Positions 26,791 through 40,000 of a DNA stretch of 64,000 nt are shown here, piece by piece; within the stretch, counting starts at the first letter, position 1; the number at the start of each line of letters is the position of its first letter. Both the position numbers and the translations under genes were made by a program. The DNA comes from Entonaema liquescens. Taxonomy: Eukaryota; Ascomycota; Sordariomycetes; Xylariales; Xylariaceae. The stretch spans positions 1,240,001 to 1,304,000 of the forward strand of contig CADCSX010000007.1 of the NCBI GenBank assembly GCA_902805475.1. The letters run 5' to 3'. The notes below the pieces were generated by a model that was given only the letters and a program-made list of their open reading frames with translations, was not told where the DNA came from and ran no database searches.

Positions 26791-29473
26791 CTAAGCCAAA
26801 TACGTATATGCGCCTCCTTCTCGTTCGAGGTAATCTTTCTCGATTAGTCTAATAAGAAGTTAGCGTGAAATTCAACAAAATGTTCATCAGACGACCTACT
26901 TCTCGATGTTTTTCTTAATTTCGGCCGGCTCAATAGCGCCTCGGCTCTTGGTCTGGTTAATCACCTCCGCAACGAGGTTGGCGTGGGTCATGGTCTTGCG
27001 GCTCTTCATGATTCTCACAATCGCTGCTTGACACTCGAACTGTCTATCTTGGGCGACCCGTTCGTGAGTCTCCTGGTTCTCCTCTTTTGTTTCCTTGAGT
27101 TGAATCTGGTTAATCTTCACGCGGTACTTAGGGTCAGAGAAGGCCTTATTAACGGTGAAGGTGTCTGTTGGGTTTACATCTCTCCCCTTTGGATGCTTCG
27201 TGAGAACGCGGGTCTTCCCGCACGCTAAAGACTGCAAGGTACGATCGAGATCTGGCCCACTCAGGCCGGTATTCTCTGCAATCTGCTGATAGGCCAGAAA
27301 CCCATCTGGTTTATCCTCAATTTGGTTGAATAGCGTCAACACAACGGCTTGATATGCACTGACTAGTAATTCTTTCGGCCCCTTCCCGAAACGAGCCTTA
27401 ACAACACAGTGACCGAGAGAATGCTTCCACGTAAGACGCCTCCCTGTGTGTTTGTTAGTGTAGTAAGATTCAAAGCGCTCGAACTGCGTCGCAATATCCT
27501 CAGGGAGGATGAGCTGGGTATCTGGATATGTAGGCCACGCTGCTGCAGACAGGATGTTCACGTTAAGATCTAAGCTGCTCTTGCTGCGTCCGGTTCCCTC
27601 GCACCATGATTTGTATGAAGTCACCTCGTCGCGTGCGATCTGCTGATCTTTGAACATTTGTTCTAAGTTGTGAGTGAAGTTGGAGCCACACTCATTCTTC
27701 AACTTCGCCAGCATACTCCTCTCCGCATCCGCACTGGCACTGCGACCCATCAGGAGCCGTCGCGCCAAGTCTTGTTTATAAAACGCCTCGAAAACGTCTT
27801 TGCCCTCAATAAATCGGAACAACTCCAGGGCTTGGTCTAATTGCCGGTCCAGTTCGGCATCCTCATCGCCGGTACTAGCCAATCCGCTTTGTTCGGCATC
27901 GACACGGTCTCGGGCATCAGAAAGTAGTGACTTCGGCAGAGTCTTTAAGCCACCCCTGAGCAGCATGTCAATATACTTCGCAATCATCTCGCCAACCTTG
28001 GAAGTTCCAGTCTTCCAGGCGGATAGAACTTTCCGGTCGTTAATGAAACTACTAAAACCCTGCCGCATACTATAGGTGAATTCGTCGTCTCTATTGAACG
28101 CATCTCGGATCATCAGGTCCAAAGACCTCCTGAACTCGAGTAATCGGATAACCATTTCATCGCCCCTAGAAGTGTCATTGACAATCGATGCGCCTGCTTC
28201 TCTAATATATTCTTCCCATGGCTGCCTAAGCCTCTTCTGTATACCAGATAGCCGTAAGAGGTCATATAGGGCCTTCATAGAATCTAGAGCATTTTCATCC
28301 AGGAGCTTGCTAATGCTGCCACTGTCAAGGAGTTTTTCGGAATAATTGTCAATCAAAATTGAATGGGCATCGTCCATTAATTGCCTCTTCGTCGTGCTGT
28401 CAAAATTATATGCGTTGCAACGGTAATCTTCACGCGCGATGAGCTTCTCACAGCTAGAAATGTAGGCTTTGAGAGATGCACTACTTTGCTCATTGGCAAA
28501 TTCTTCAAAGTACTTCTTAGAAGTATCTAAGAAGCGTCGCTCGAATGATTTGCCATATATGTTCAGGATGTGCAACATCGAAATGGAATCTCGTAGTAGA
28601 GCTGGGTCAAACCGGGCATCGGCTCTTCGGTCATAGTCTACTAAATCACACATCCCAGCGAGCGTCTTAGCACCTGGGCTGGGACCCTGCGGCTGCGAAG
28701 CGACAAATACCGTCCTCCTAAATAGCGTTATAGCCATGTCGTTAATCTGTTGGAATTCCTTGCTGCTTAGTAAAAAGGATCTATCGAGGTAACTGAACAC
28801 TGAGCGAATCGTAGTCTAAATGTATCTGTTAGCTTTCAAAATACGTTCGTTGACATACAGACGTTATTACCGATTGTGCATTCCATATAACCCAGTGCTT
28901 GTAGGTACTTCTCAACACGTCAATGTTAGAGGAACCAGCTTCTGCTACTATGGATCGTTGAAGATCGTTCTTCAAGTAGGTTTCGCATCTTTCCCGTAGC
29001 GTCTCATACAGTTCCCTAGATGCTCCATGTCTACACAGGTCTTCTACCCCTCGGTATAGTCTTTCTAGTGGTTGGCGTGGTTGCTTTTGCTCGAATATGG
29101 CTTGGAGAGCTTCAAGTAACTCTTTTCTCGTGGCATCGTAGTATTTCTCTAGGTCTTTAGTTCGTGAGGTCGTCCGTAGATTCTTAATGACAAGCTTCTT
29201 TGCGCCTTTGTGGGGTTGGAAAGCAGTAGGAGGTTTCGTCAGGTCGACGATTTCGGGCCACTTGCCCGCCACTTTGCTCATCCTCGGAACGACTTGGTCG
29301 GAAGTGGTGTTCAATTTAGTACGCTTTTGATCGGGTCGACTTTCGGACTGTTGTCGAGAATGGGTACCAGTGGCACCAGTTGGTTTACGTTTCAACGGGG
29401 TCGCAAATGAAGAGGACGATCCGTCGCGTGGCGAGCTTCCCGGCGAATGCATGGACCTGGGGAGGCCCTGCAA
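26791..29473 (-). CDS. cul4: Cullin 4, scaffold of CRL4 ubiquitin ligases, 3 exons
   Basis: Scaffold that joins a DDB1 substrate module to the RING protein Rbx1. Exons are 28871-29473, 26900-28815 and 26791-26848 (2577 nt, 858 residues). The small last exon is needed for the invariant cullin ending, which closes in TYLA. The KKLVIKN motif in exon 1 distinguishes Cul4 from Cul1 and Cul3. The long central region has the cullin repeats, and the cullin-homology part includes FEAFYKQDLARRLLMGRS. The neddylation lysine is K805 in IVRIMKSRK, 53 residues from the end, as expected for the family. The first ~70 residues are basic and disordered. In Neurospora, Cul4-DDB1 with DIM-5, DIM-7 and DIM-9 directs H3K9 methylation of RIP-mutated DNA (established in that species); the same role here is inference. 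Confidence 0.93.
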
Positions 29474-30553
29474 CTACCTGAATAGTCACACAGGCCTGGA
29501 TTAGATGGATTAGATGGATTAGATGGATAAGTGGATATGTTTTTGGTTTTCTATAACGACAGGGCAATGTTCGGTATGTACTTAGGTTAAAACCTTTACC
29601 TGTCGTTATAATGTATGATATGATATGGAAGTGTTGGAGGGAATTGAATGCATGTAAAGTTGAGATTGGAGACTTATCCTAACGGATGTACTTACGTAGT
29701 ACAAACGCTATCGTGCTTATCACAGGCGGGATGCTTGTAGCTAATTCACTAGGTTAGACGCCATGCATTGGAGCATTGGAACAAAGCGCCGACGGTCGGC
29801 TGAGGATTGCGGGGCTTAACTCCGGCTTGGCACCCATAGGTCCACACCTGCTACGTATGAGGCTCTATTGAATTCCCATGGTCAAATATGTAAATAAGAT
29901 CCACTAACTAGGTTAGGTACTTCTTAAGTCGAATTTTGAGACTTGCTTAGAAGATACGTAAGCTCAATGTGCAATCCATAGACTTATTAAACTAATAAAT
30001 ATACTAATTGAGTGCATAGGCATAAGCTTTTCTTTTCATGGTATTAGGTAACTGTTGAGAATAAAGTCAGACGTTAATTTATGTAAGTGAGAGAGGGCAC
30101 AACGCGTTGAGTGGGCCTAAAGAGGTGGATTAGTTAGTTAGTACCTAAGCAGTTGTGCATAGTACGATTAATATGTGCATAAGAGTTCTAGAACCCCGGT
30201 CTTGGCTGCCTTGGCTCGTTATCGGAAAAGAAATCGTCAACACGATAGCAGCCTATCTCTTTTTTTTTTTTTTTCCTTCCAAGCTTTCTATCTAATCTAA
30301 GCTTGTAAGCTTGCTAAGCTACATGTACCTAATGTAGAAGCTTCCAAAACCAAACTCCGATTGAAAGACCGCCACTCCATGCACTAAATTTTCTAAAACG
30401 ACATCACCACTTATTAACTTCTTGATTCTTACTAATCCATTTATATTCCTTTTAAACTTCCGTCAGTACTGCACCTTATTGCGCAATTGTGGTTACTACC
30501 TACACACTTATACTATGATCTTTGTCATCCGAAACTCAACTTAACACGCGGTC
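29474..30553. other. Divergent promoter region, cullin 4 / Ycf1-like transporter
   Basis: About 1.08 kb between divergent start codons. It contains the short GGATTAGAT tandem repeat at 29498-29528, a T-run at about 30260-30274, and AT-rich sequence near 29990-30060. No gene is visible; it should hold the promoters of both flanking genes. Confidence 0.45.
29498..29528. repeat. 9-bp tandem repeat GGATTAGAT
   Basis: Three consecutive copies of GGATTAGAT, followed by a partial copy, just upstream of the cullin 4 start. Confidence 0.75.
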
Positions 30554-33500
30554 ATGCGGTTCGGTGACCATTCCCAACAGGTTCTCCAATTGACCGGGTC
30601 CTTCACGGGCTATCGGCCTATTCACGAACTCGGAAAGGGTTATCTCAGCGCGACGAAAGATTTTAAACAACCATTATGCGGTAACGAAGAAGGATGGGGT
30701 CCTTTAAGCCCCTTTCGTTATGATTTTACGCCCTGCTTCATCGATATATGGGTGTTTGCCGTCGCTGTCTTCGGTATCCTCGGCGGTGCTTTAGCGGTGT
30801 GGTATATTTTGAGGAAGCGGAAGCCTGTTGAGGTTTCAAGGATTGGCATTTTGGCTTAAACAAGTAAGTTTGGATATTTCCTATACTTATCTACCATCTA
30901 CCTTCTGAAATGAGTGCGCTCTATATATACTGACTACTTTATTGTAGTCACTCTTGGTTCTCGTCGCCGCCGATGTTGCCGTTCAGCTTGTCATTCAGAT
31001 CATCAACTTTCCTGGAATATGGCATGCTGATTTCCGGGTTCTTACGACCGTCGCTACTCTCCTTTCGCTCGGCGTTATTTTCACGATTCAATGGCTCGAA
31101 CACGATCGCATGAGGAATGCTAATGGTGTCGCTCTGTTTTACTGGTTACTTCTCCTGATCGCGTATGCTGTCAAGCTAAGGTCCTTGGTTTCCCAGCAAA
31201 TATACGATAGCAACCTTCCATACTTTGTCGCATATACTATCGGCTTTGGTCTCTCTGCTATTGAATTTGCAATTGAATGGCTTTGGCCCAAGAAGACAAG
31301 CACGTACGAGGCACTGGTTGATGAAGAGGGCGAGGAATGTCCAGTAGAATATGCAACTGTATTCTCACGTCTTACTTTTTCGTGGATGACACCATTGATG
31401 AAGCATGGATACAAGCAATATCTCACGGAGGAAGATCTTTGGGGACTCTCCCCTAGCGACAAGACCTCTGCAACAGGAGATAGATTTGAGAGAGCATGGA
31501 AGTACCAGTTAGAACACAAAAGCCGTCCTAATCTATGGATAGCTTTATTTCAAGCCTACGGCGGGCCTTATATGCTTGCCACTGTGTTCAAAGTTATCAA
31601 TGACTTAGCAGCTTTCGCTCAACCGCAACTTTTACGTTACCTCATTAGCTTCGTCGATTCTTATAGCGAGGGAAAGCAACCTCAGCCGCCTGTTAAGGGT
31701 GCTGCTATCGCTATCGCTATGTTTTTCGTCGCGTGTTTGCAGACTAGCATGATTGTAAGTTCGATAAAACGTGCGACGCAGTGCTCCTACTAACGGGGTT
31801 TTAGCACCAATACTTCCAGCTTGCCTTCTCGACGGGTATGCGTATCAAGTCAGGTCTAGCTTCCGCTATCTATAAGAAGTCACTGAAGCTCTCTAACGAG
31901 GGCCGATCTGCGAAAACGACCGGCGATATTGTCAACTATATGGCTGTCGACGCGCAGCGTCTCCAGGATCTAACCCAGTTTGCGCAGCAACTTTGGTCCG
32001 CCCCCTTCCAGATCACGATTTGCATGATATCGTTGTACCAACTCGTGGGCTGGTCTATGCTCTCTGGTATTGGTGTCATGATTATTATGATTCCTATTAA
32101 TGGTTTCATTGCAAGATATATGAAGCGCCTACAAAAGACTCAGATGAAGAACAAGGATGCAAGGAGTCGTTTAATTGCTGAAATTATCAACAATATGAAA
32201 AGTATCAAGCTCTATGCTTGGAGCACGGCTTTCATGAATAAACTAAACTTCGTTCGAAATGATCTCGAACTAAAGAACCTTCGCAAAATTGGTGCCGGTC
32301 AAGCATTTGCCAATTTCACCTGGTCTACGACTCCATTTCTGGTCTCATGTTCAACTTTCGCCGTTTTTGTCTGGACACGCGATGTCCCATTGACGACTGA
32401 GATTGTGTTCCCTGCTTTAGCATTGTTCAATCTTCTTACCTTCCCACTTGCCATCCTGCCTATGGTCATCACCTCTATCATTGAAGCTAGTGTCGCGGTC
32501 GGTCGCCTGACAGATTATTTCACCGCAGAAGAGATCCAACCCGATGCTATCATCGTTGGCCCGCCGGCGGAAGAGCAGGGTGATGATGCAGTCGTTATCC
32601 GAAACGCAACATTCTCGTGGAACCGTCACGAAACGAAGAACGTTCTTCGAGACATTGAATTCAACAGTCGCAAGGGGGAGCTCACATGTGTGGTCGGTAG
32701 AGTGGGCGCCGGAAAGTCATCCCTCCTGCAAAGTATTTTGGGCGATTTGTGGAAGATCGAAGGCGACGTGCGCGTTCAAGGTTCAATAGCATACGTTGCG
32801 CAGCAGCAGTGGATCATGAATGCAACTGTAAAGGAAAATATCATATTCGGGCACCGATACGACTCTAATTTCTACGAAAGGACAGTCAAGGCATGTGCAT
32901 TGCTTGCTGATTTCGCGCAATTACCTGACGGTGATGACACCGTCGTTGGTGAAAGAGGTATTTCTCTGAGTGGCGGACAAAAGGCTCGAGTCGCCCTGGC
33001 GCGAGCAGTATATGCACGGGCTGATATCTATCTCCTCGATGATTGCTTGTCCGCGGTAGATTCTCATGTGGGTAGACATATCATCGATCATGTACTAGGT
33101 TCGAAAGGTCTCCTCAGCTCTAAATGCAGGATCTTGGCTACCAATGCTATCTCGGTACTCCCCGAAGCCGATTACATCTATCAGCTTAAAGATGGCGAAA
33201 TAGTCGAGAGTGGTACCTTCCGCCAGTTGGTGGCTATGAAAGGAGGTATTGCAGAGCTTGTCAAGTCCTCGGGTCAAGAATCTGGAACAGCATCCTCATC
33301 ATCTACTCCCGAAGGGTCAGGAAGCGAGACGTCCACTTATATTGAGCCGGAAAATAGCCAAGACAAGGAAGAGATTGAAGAAGCTCAGGAAGGTATTGCT
33401 GAATTGGCACCCATCAAAACCGGACCTTCTGCAAGCTCAGCCGTGCAGAAGCGAAGAGGCAGTATGACGACCTTAAGACGCGCAAGTGCAGCTAGCTTTA

Positions 33501-35878
33501 GGGGACCCAGAGGCAAACTCAGCGACGAGGATGACCCCAATTATAAGACGAAGCAAGCTAAAGAACACTCGGAGCAGGGCAAAGTGAAATGGGAGGGTAT
33601 GTGTTTCTTCTTTGATGTTTTGGACGATGTCTAGCAAAGAAGCTAACTATTGATAGTCTACTTGGAATATGCGAAGACCAGCAACCTAGTTGCTGTTGCA
33701 GTCTACCTCTTCACCTTGATTGCGGCTCAAACGGCACAGATTGGTAAGTTGAATCCTTCCCTCCCTACATACGTAGCCTCTGATCGATAAGTATGGAAAT
33801 ACTAACAACTATTTAGGCGGAAGCGTCTGGCTGAAAAACTGGGCAGAGATGAATAAAAAAGCCGGTGGTAACCCTGAAGTCGGAAAATACCTTGGTATCT
33901 ACTTCGCTATCGGTGTCGGCTCGTCCGCGCTGACTGTCGTTCAAACCTTGATCTTATGGATATTCTGTTCCATTGAAGCTTCAAGAAAACTCCATGAGAG
34001 AATGGCGACGGCCATTTTCAGGTCGCCGATGTCATTCTTTGACACCACACCAGCCGGCCGAATTTTGAACCGTTTCTCGAGCGATATTTACAAGCTAGAT
34101 GAGGTCCTAGCCAGAACCTTCAATATGCTCTTTGTAAATCTAGCTCGTTCAGGGTTTACGTTGATCGTCATCTCAGTCGGCACTCCCGTCTTCGTCGCAT
34201 TAATCATACCGCTGAGCTTAGTATACTATTGGGTGCAGCGGTACTATCTCAGAACATCACGAGAACTCAAAAGATTGGATAGTGTCAGCCGTAGTCCCAT
34301 CTATGCACACTTCCAGGAGTCACTTGGTGGTATCAGCACAATTCGGGCGTACCGACAACAGGAGCGTTTCGAGCTAGAGAACGAATGGCGTGTTGACTCA
34401 AATCTGCGGGCCTACTTCCCATCCATCAGCTCAAACAGATGGTTAGCGATCCGATTAGAGTTCCTCGGAGCGGTCATCATCCTCGGCGCAGCGGGATTCG
34501 CCATTATCTCCGTTACGAACCATAGCGGTTTGAGCGCTGGAATGGTGGGCTTGGCTATGTCGTACGCTCTTCAGATCACAACATCACTAAATTGGATCGT
34601 CCGCCAAACGGTGGAAGTAGAGACGAACATTGTATCTGTGGAACGAGTCCTCGAGTATGCACGCCTACCAAGCGAAGCCCCCGAGATCATCCCCGGGCAC
34701 AGGCCTCCAGTCGCCTGGCCCGCAAATGGAGCCGTTAAGTTCCACAACTTCAGTACTCGCTATCGCCCGGGCTTGGACCTGGTACTGAAGAATATTAACC
34801 TGGATATCAAGTCTCATGAGAAAATTGGTGTGGTGGGACGAACCGGAGCGGGCAAATCGTCGTTGACTTTGTCCCTTTTCCGTCTGATCGAGCCGGACAC
34901 TGGAGACATAAGCATAGATGATCTCAATACATCTACGATCGGATTACTAGACTTGAGACGGCGTCTTGCTATCATTCCCCAGGACGCAGCTCTGTTTGAA
35001 GGTACAGTTAGGGATAATCTAGACCCAGGTCATGTTCACGATGATACGGAGCTTTGGAGCGTTCTAGGTAAGTGTTGCATTAATCCCACCCGCTCGATCC
35101 ACGCCGCAGGGCGGAGAGAACACATGCGCCCGCGTTACTCGGTCTAGGCCAGTCATCTCTCACCATCTTATTTGTACTAACACATCGTTTCTCATAGATC
35201 ATGCACGATTAAAGGAGCACGTAGCAACCATGGAAGGTGGACTAGAGGCTAAGATCAACGAAGGAGGTACGTCGGTGAATTACGCTTTCTTTCGGCTTTT
35301 ACCCCCCTCTCTCGTTTATTCTCCCTGCCTCTCCGGCAGCTTGCAGTTGTGTGTCCTCGCACAGCGGCAAATGAGACTCTTTGGCATGTTGATAGTCGTC
35401 GACTGCCTGCTTGCGTCTCTACCAACTGTCGACTAGGCTCCTGCATGGTCGCCAGATTTTCGCAACACCTAGTAGCATTCCAGTCACTTAGCCACCACTG
35501 CAATCACGTTGTCGTAGTTGAATATGCTAAACTAACACGCTTATTTACACAGGATCCAACTTGTCAGCGGGTCAACGACAGCTCGTCTCCTTGGCACGTG
35601 CAATGCTCACACCGTCTAACATCCTCGTACTGGACGAGGCAACAGCAGCTGTTGACGTGGAGACGGATGCCATGCTACAGAATACGCTTCGTTCTTCGCT
35701 CTTCTCGCACCGCACTATCATCACGGTTGCCCACCGTATCAACACCATCCTGGACAGCGACAGAGTAGTAGTTCTCGACAAGGGTGAGGTGGTCGAGTTC
35801 GATACGCCACAGACACTTATCAAGAAACAAGGTGTGTTCTACGGCCTGGTCAAACAAGCTGGACTAGATACCGAGTAA
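30554..35878 (+). CDS. ycf1: Ycf1-like vacuolar ABCC (MRP) transporter, about 7 exons, possible frameshift in exon 1
   Basis: Full-length ABCC exporter related to yeast Ycf1, which pumps glutathione conjugates and metal-glutathione complexes into the vacuole. Approximate exons: 30554-30870, 30951-31753, 31805-33596, 33657-33744, 33817-35067, 35198-35266 and 35553-35878, about 1,550 residues. Order: N-terminal TMD0, TMD1, NBD1 (GRVGAGKSS, LSGGQ, IYLLDD), an acidic/Ser-rich linker with RRGS phosphosite-like motifs, TMD2, NBD2 (GRTGAGKSS, LSAGQ, ILVLDE). NBD1 has Asp where NBD2 has the catalytic Glu, the asymmetry normal for ABCC proteins. The sixth intron (35267-35552) is unusually long at 286 nt. 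The end of exon 1 (30835-30870) does not join exon 2 in frame as written: frame 0 meets TAA at 30857. Two missing homopolymer bases would explain this; an atypical donor at 30832 is the alternative. Confidence 0.88.
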
Positions 35879-37009
35879 TCTATGCGCCACGATGGGTGGA
35901 CCGTTTGCATTATTTCGGTTTATAGCATACCCGAGCAAGCATTGAGTTATTATAAAAATTGAAACATCTAGTCGAGTTGGCGTTGCATGATTACAACTTG
36001 TATATAGAAAACTTTAGAAAAGGCAGCAACTAAAAGAGTAATACAAGGGTAGTTCTTGAGAGGAGTCTATATTTGTGTTCGGGTGTATGAAGCCCTAATA
36101 ACCGTAGGCCCGGTAGTGATTGTCTAGAACTATATTATGGTATTATGACGTATTGAACCGCTATGGTGGCTCTTTTCAAAGGTATAAGAGATGGGGTATG
36201 CACAACCTACGCACGGTATGAACACATCTCGCACAATACGATCCAATTTCTTCATCAACTCCGGCAGCAATGGAGTGAACCAATGACATGAGATAACGAG
36301 GATGACGATAGGACGCGTTTGTTCTGGTGGATGTCGCAACGAGTTTGGCTAGCTGATCAGCGTTTGCCCACTCTTTTTTTCCCCCTGGCTGATGCCCTAT
36401 TTTCTTCACTCTCTCCGCTCATGTTTCCTTTTTCCCGCATCTTACCGCTCTAGCTTCTGTGCGTCTCTTACATGCCGTCGTCCTATCTGGCCGCGGCATG
36501 TATTACCAAGGGTTCTCGAGGGTCAAGGCTTGGCGGGGACCAAAAGGCGGCGCGTCCTCGATACTTTTGCTTTTACTTCTACGGAAATAGGTACCACTAG
36601 TCTAGTTCACAAGGTGTGAGATAAGCAGGAGAGTCAGTCCAGGTGGCTTAGATAGATGGCCAAACACGACGCTGTGTTTCTGTCGCGCAAGAGCAGAAGA
36701 CGGTGAGAGAATAATAGAGGATTAAGCGAATGTCTTTTACAACGGCTATGCATAATTATCTCTTCTTCCTCTACGCTTGTGTTTCTCCTCTTAGTCCTTT
36801 GCCCTATGTCGTGTCTAAAACATGGAGTCGAGATAGCTTCGTATGGGGTTGCTGGAGTCCGTACAGTACAGTGCGGACAGAGGCGTAGTTCACAGTTGAG
36901 TTGGTGTAATGGAAGTTGGCGTATTGGTGGAAAGTTGGGGGTCGAGTTGTTCGCCGGTCTCTTTTGATTATTTCCCATATTCAGCAAATCAAGTAAATAC
37001 CTAATGGGT

Positions 37010-37036
37010 ATACCACATATACCACATATACCACAT
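37010..37036. repeat. 9-bp tandem repeat ATACCACAT
   Basis: Three perfect consecutive copies of ATACCACAT in noncoding sequence. Confidence 0.75.
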
Positions 37037-40000
37037 CTACTTGGTATGTCCACCACTTATTTTACGACCTTATAGGCATGTAGACTCTTGTATGGTGCCC
37101 GAGGACGATGGAGTAAAAGAACTAATAAGAACTAGTTAATAAGAACTAATAAAAAAGCTAATAGATGAGCCGTTGTTAGCGACGTTACACAACCTATGCC
37201 GTCCGCACATGGCTAACCTTATTTAGCTTGCTACTTATAACCGAGTACATACTCGTACATAGACTTACATGGACTTATATAGACTTGCATATATGTAGTG
37301 ATACAGCGATGCGCTATTGGGTAGAGTCTTTTCAATTTCCCGTCGGGGACAGCAATGACCGCCGCAACGGCACGTCTGTTGCGGGGAGGCGAGTGGGGAA
37401 GATGTTCTTCGTGAGAACCTCAAAATGGTAACTTACATATTCATTTCTTACCCTTTTTGTCCGTTTGTGTATATACACGTCTGTATACATATCTAAACAC
37501 ACGTATCCATACACATTTGTATATCCGTGTGTAGCTATGTGCTTACACACCTACATAACTCCTTGTCTAAGGTATATTATGTACTACATATACGTTAAGT
37601 AGCATATATAGCGTATATAGTGTGTGTGTAATATGTATGCCATGCAATGGATGGTGGTGTCCATCTCTTCTGTTTGGTGTCTTCTTTTCCCGAAGTTTTT
37701 GATAAAAAGGCTTGGCAATAGTGCTGCCCTCGACATCACATCTCAATCGAGATCCGTGATACAAGCTTCTCTTGATAGGTGATAGGATTAAATATCCAAG
37801 GTTTATTTTTTTGCGGTTATAATTGCCCTATCCCTTCTACCCTCTCCGCCTTCTCGAAGGCCCTGTGTGGTGTTTTTACTAAAAAACCCCTCCTTCTCGG
37901 ATCGACCTGCTACAATTCTAACTACTAAACTCCACTGTACAGCTACCTGTCTATCGTAGACGTATAAACATGTAGGCGTGTAAGCGGGAGGGGAAACAAT
38001 ATGGCTGACTGATCCGCTGTTGGCTCAACCACCTAGTACGTAGTAACCATGTGCTCGCTTCCCAGCGTCATCTCAGACACGGGGTCATGCAACCGTGGTC
38101 CAAAACGGATTGGCAAGGTCTAGGCAAGCTACCCAGGATATATAAACGACAGACACGCAGCATGCGGTCCATATGTCGTGTAACGTCAAGGGTTCCCGAA
38201 AAAGAGGAGGGGACCCCCTTGTCGACACCACTCATACTTTAGCCCATCGACTGGCTGGGAGAAGCTGGAGTGGGAAAAAGAAAGGCATGGAAGGGAAAAT
38301 CGAAGACGAGAAGGGGGTAAGCCGAAAAGGGGAAAGGGAGAAATTAGCAATTCCATATCTAATGGACACCTAGACGGCCTAGATTCGGGCAAGATGGATT
38401 ATCTTGGGTATGAAGTATTAGGAATTCTTCGCTATTTAGTACGTAGGCGCTGCTGGCGACTTATTAGATACAGTAATACATAAGAGTTCAAGTATGTACA
38501 CGTACGCAGCGTAGTATTATGCGGTGAGAGAATCTTCGTCCACCCAATGTTGAAAACAGTGATGTGTGCATACATGGCATGTAACACATGCCCTCATTGC
38601 GTCGGCGCGGTCCTGATGGGCGACGGGACGATATGCCGCAGGTCGGTAGCCGGGCGCACTCTGGCGAAGGAGAAATAGTGTTTCTCCAGGCTCAGAGCCA
38701 TAAATCCGGGTTCCAGGTTAGTTCGACGATGCAAAGGTATAATGAACTTTTCACTATACATACCCAATGCCTATACATATGTAGTCCTTGACTAAAATAG
38801 CACGAGTTTAGGATCAAGTTAAACAGCAACCATCGGACAGGTTAGCATAGGTACGCATGATAGTTCTTTTTTTTTTCGGGAAATTTGGAAGCTGATAGCA
38901 AAGGTACCTTAACCCTGGGTATCGTACTATTTTTACTACTTACACGCTCGTATTCTTTCTTTGTTACACGGATTTTCATTTTATATTATTATTATTTTTA
39001 AATCATCGTGCAGTATTTCTCTAACTGGGTACTTAAAAAAAATACTCATCTAGTACTTTTAACTATCCCAGTTAGACAAGTTAAAAGAGAGCGATAAAAT
39101 GAATCGGTGTAATTGTTGGTTACATTATTCGAAACCCACTATCATTACCGTAGGGAGTTTTGGTCCCTTAAGCCGGCTCAGGGTCGGATACTTGGATCTT
39201 CTCACATACATTACCGATCTAATGCGAGAAGTCACAAGAAGACCCCTGCAGGATCTAGGCAATTCCCTGTTGAGCACGTTTGGCCAAGTACTGCCCTCCA
39301 CTAGCCCAGTAGCCTTACGGATTGGGTCGAAGTAGACGTTTTCCCGACCGTGGCGTCTCCGGGACACACTACTTTGAGCCCGGTGGAGTGGTTGAACGCC
39401 ACGGCTGCTGACACCTGCGGCATATGCTGGGGGGAGTAGAGGAACTCTCCATCGCCATTAGCTGTCAGATTCACGACTACTGCTCGCATTGACTCAATAG
39501 TTCGTTGTCAGCGACCAACCTGCTTGTCAATACAAGAAGACAGCGACCTAATTAAGGAACATTTAAGGTGAAAGTAGAAAGATCGTCTTTACATCGTTTT
39601 CGCCGGTCATAATCCTGGCCCACTGCTGTGACGTCTCCAGACTGAAGAATGTATGTAACGTTGCGGAAAGAACCCATGTGATGCTAGGGATTTGCAATCC
39701 AATGCTTTTGTGCGTTGGATAAGGGTTCGAAACTTATGTTGGTTCTAGAGTTCCATACATTCGTGTCCATCGGCTGCGCCCAGGCTTTCGGACGAGAAAA
39801 TGGAACTAAAGTCCGAAAGGGATGTTCATGGTTAGGCGAGATCGACCCGATACTTCGGTAGACAGGCGGGGCCACGGATCGATCGTATCATCAAGTCGTT
39901 ATTGTACACAAAAGGGCACCGGGGAATAGACCCTAGGGCAATAGTTAAACGCTCAACAAATTGCAATACAAAGGATGGTAGCCAAAGAGAGCAGAGCGCC

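Noticed and set aside
30554..30859. Separate small gene of 101 codons upstream of the ABC transporter
   Set aside because: Its sequence is the N-terminal TMD0 start of Ycf1-like proteins (CGNEEGWGPLSP), so it is exon 1 of the transporter.
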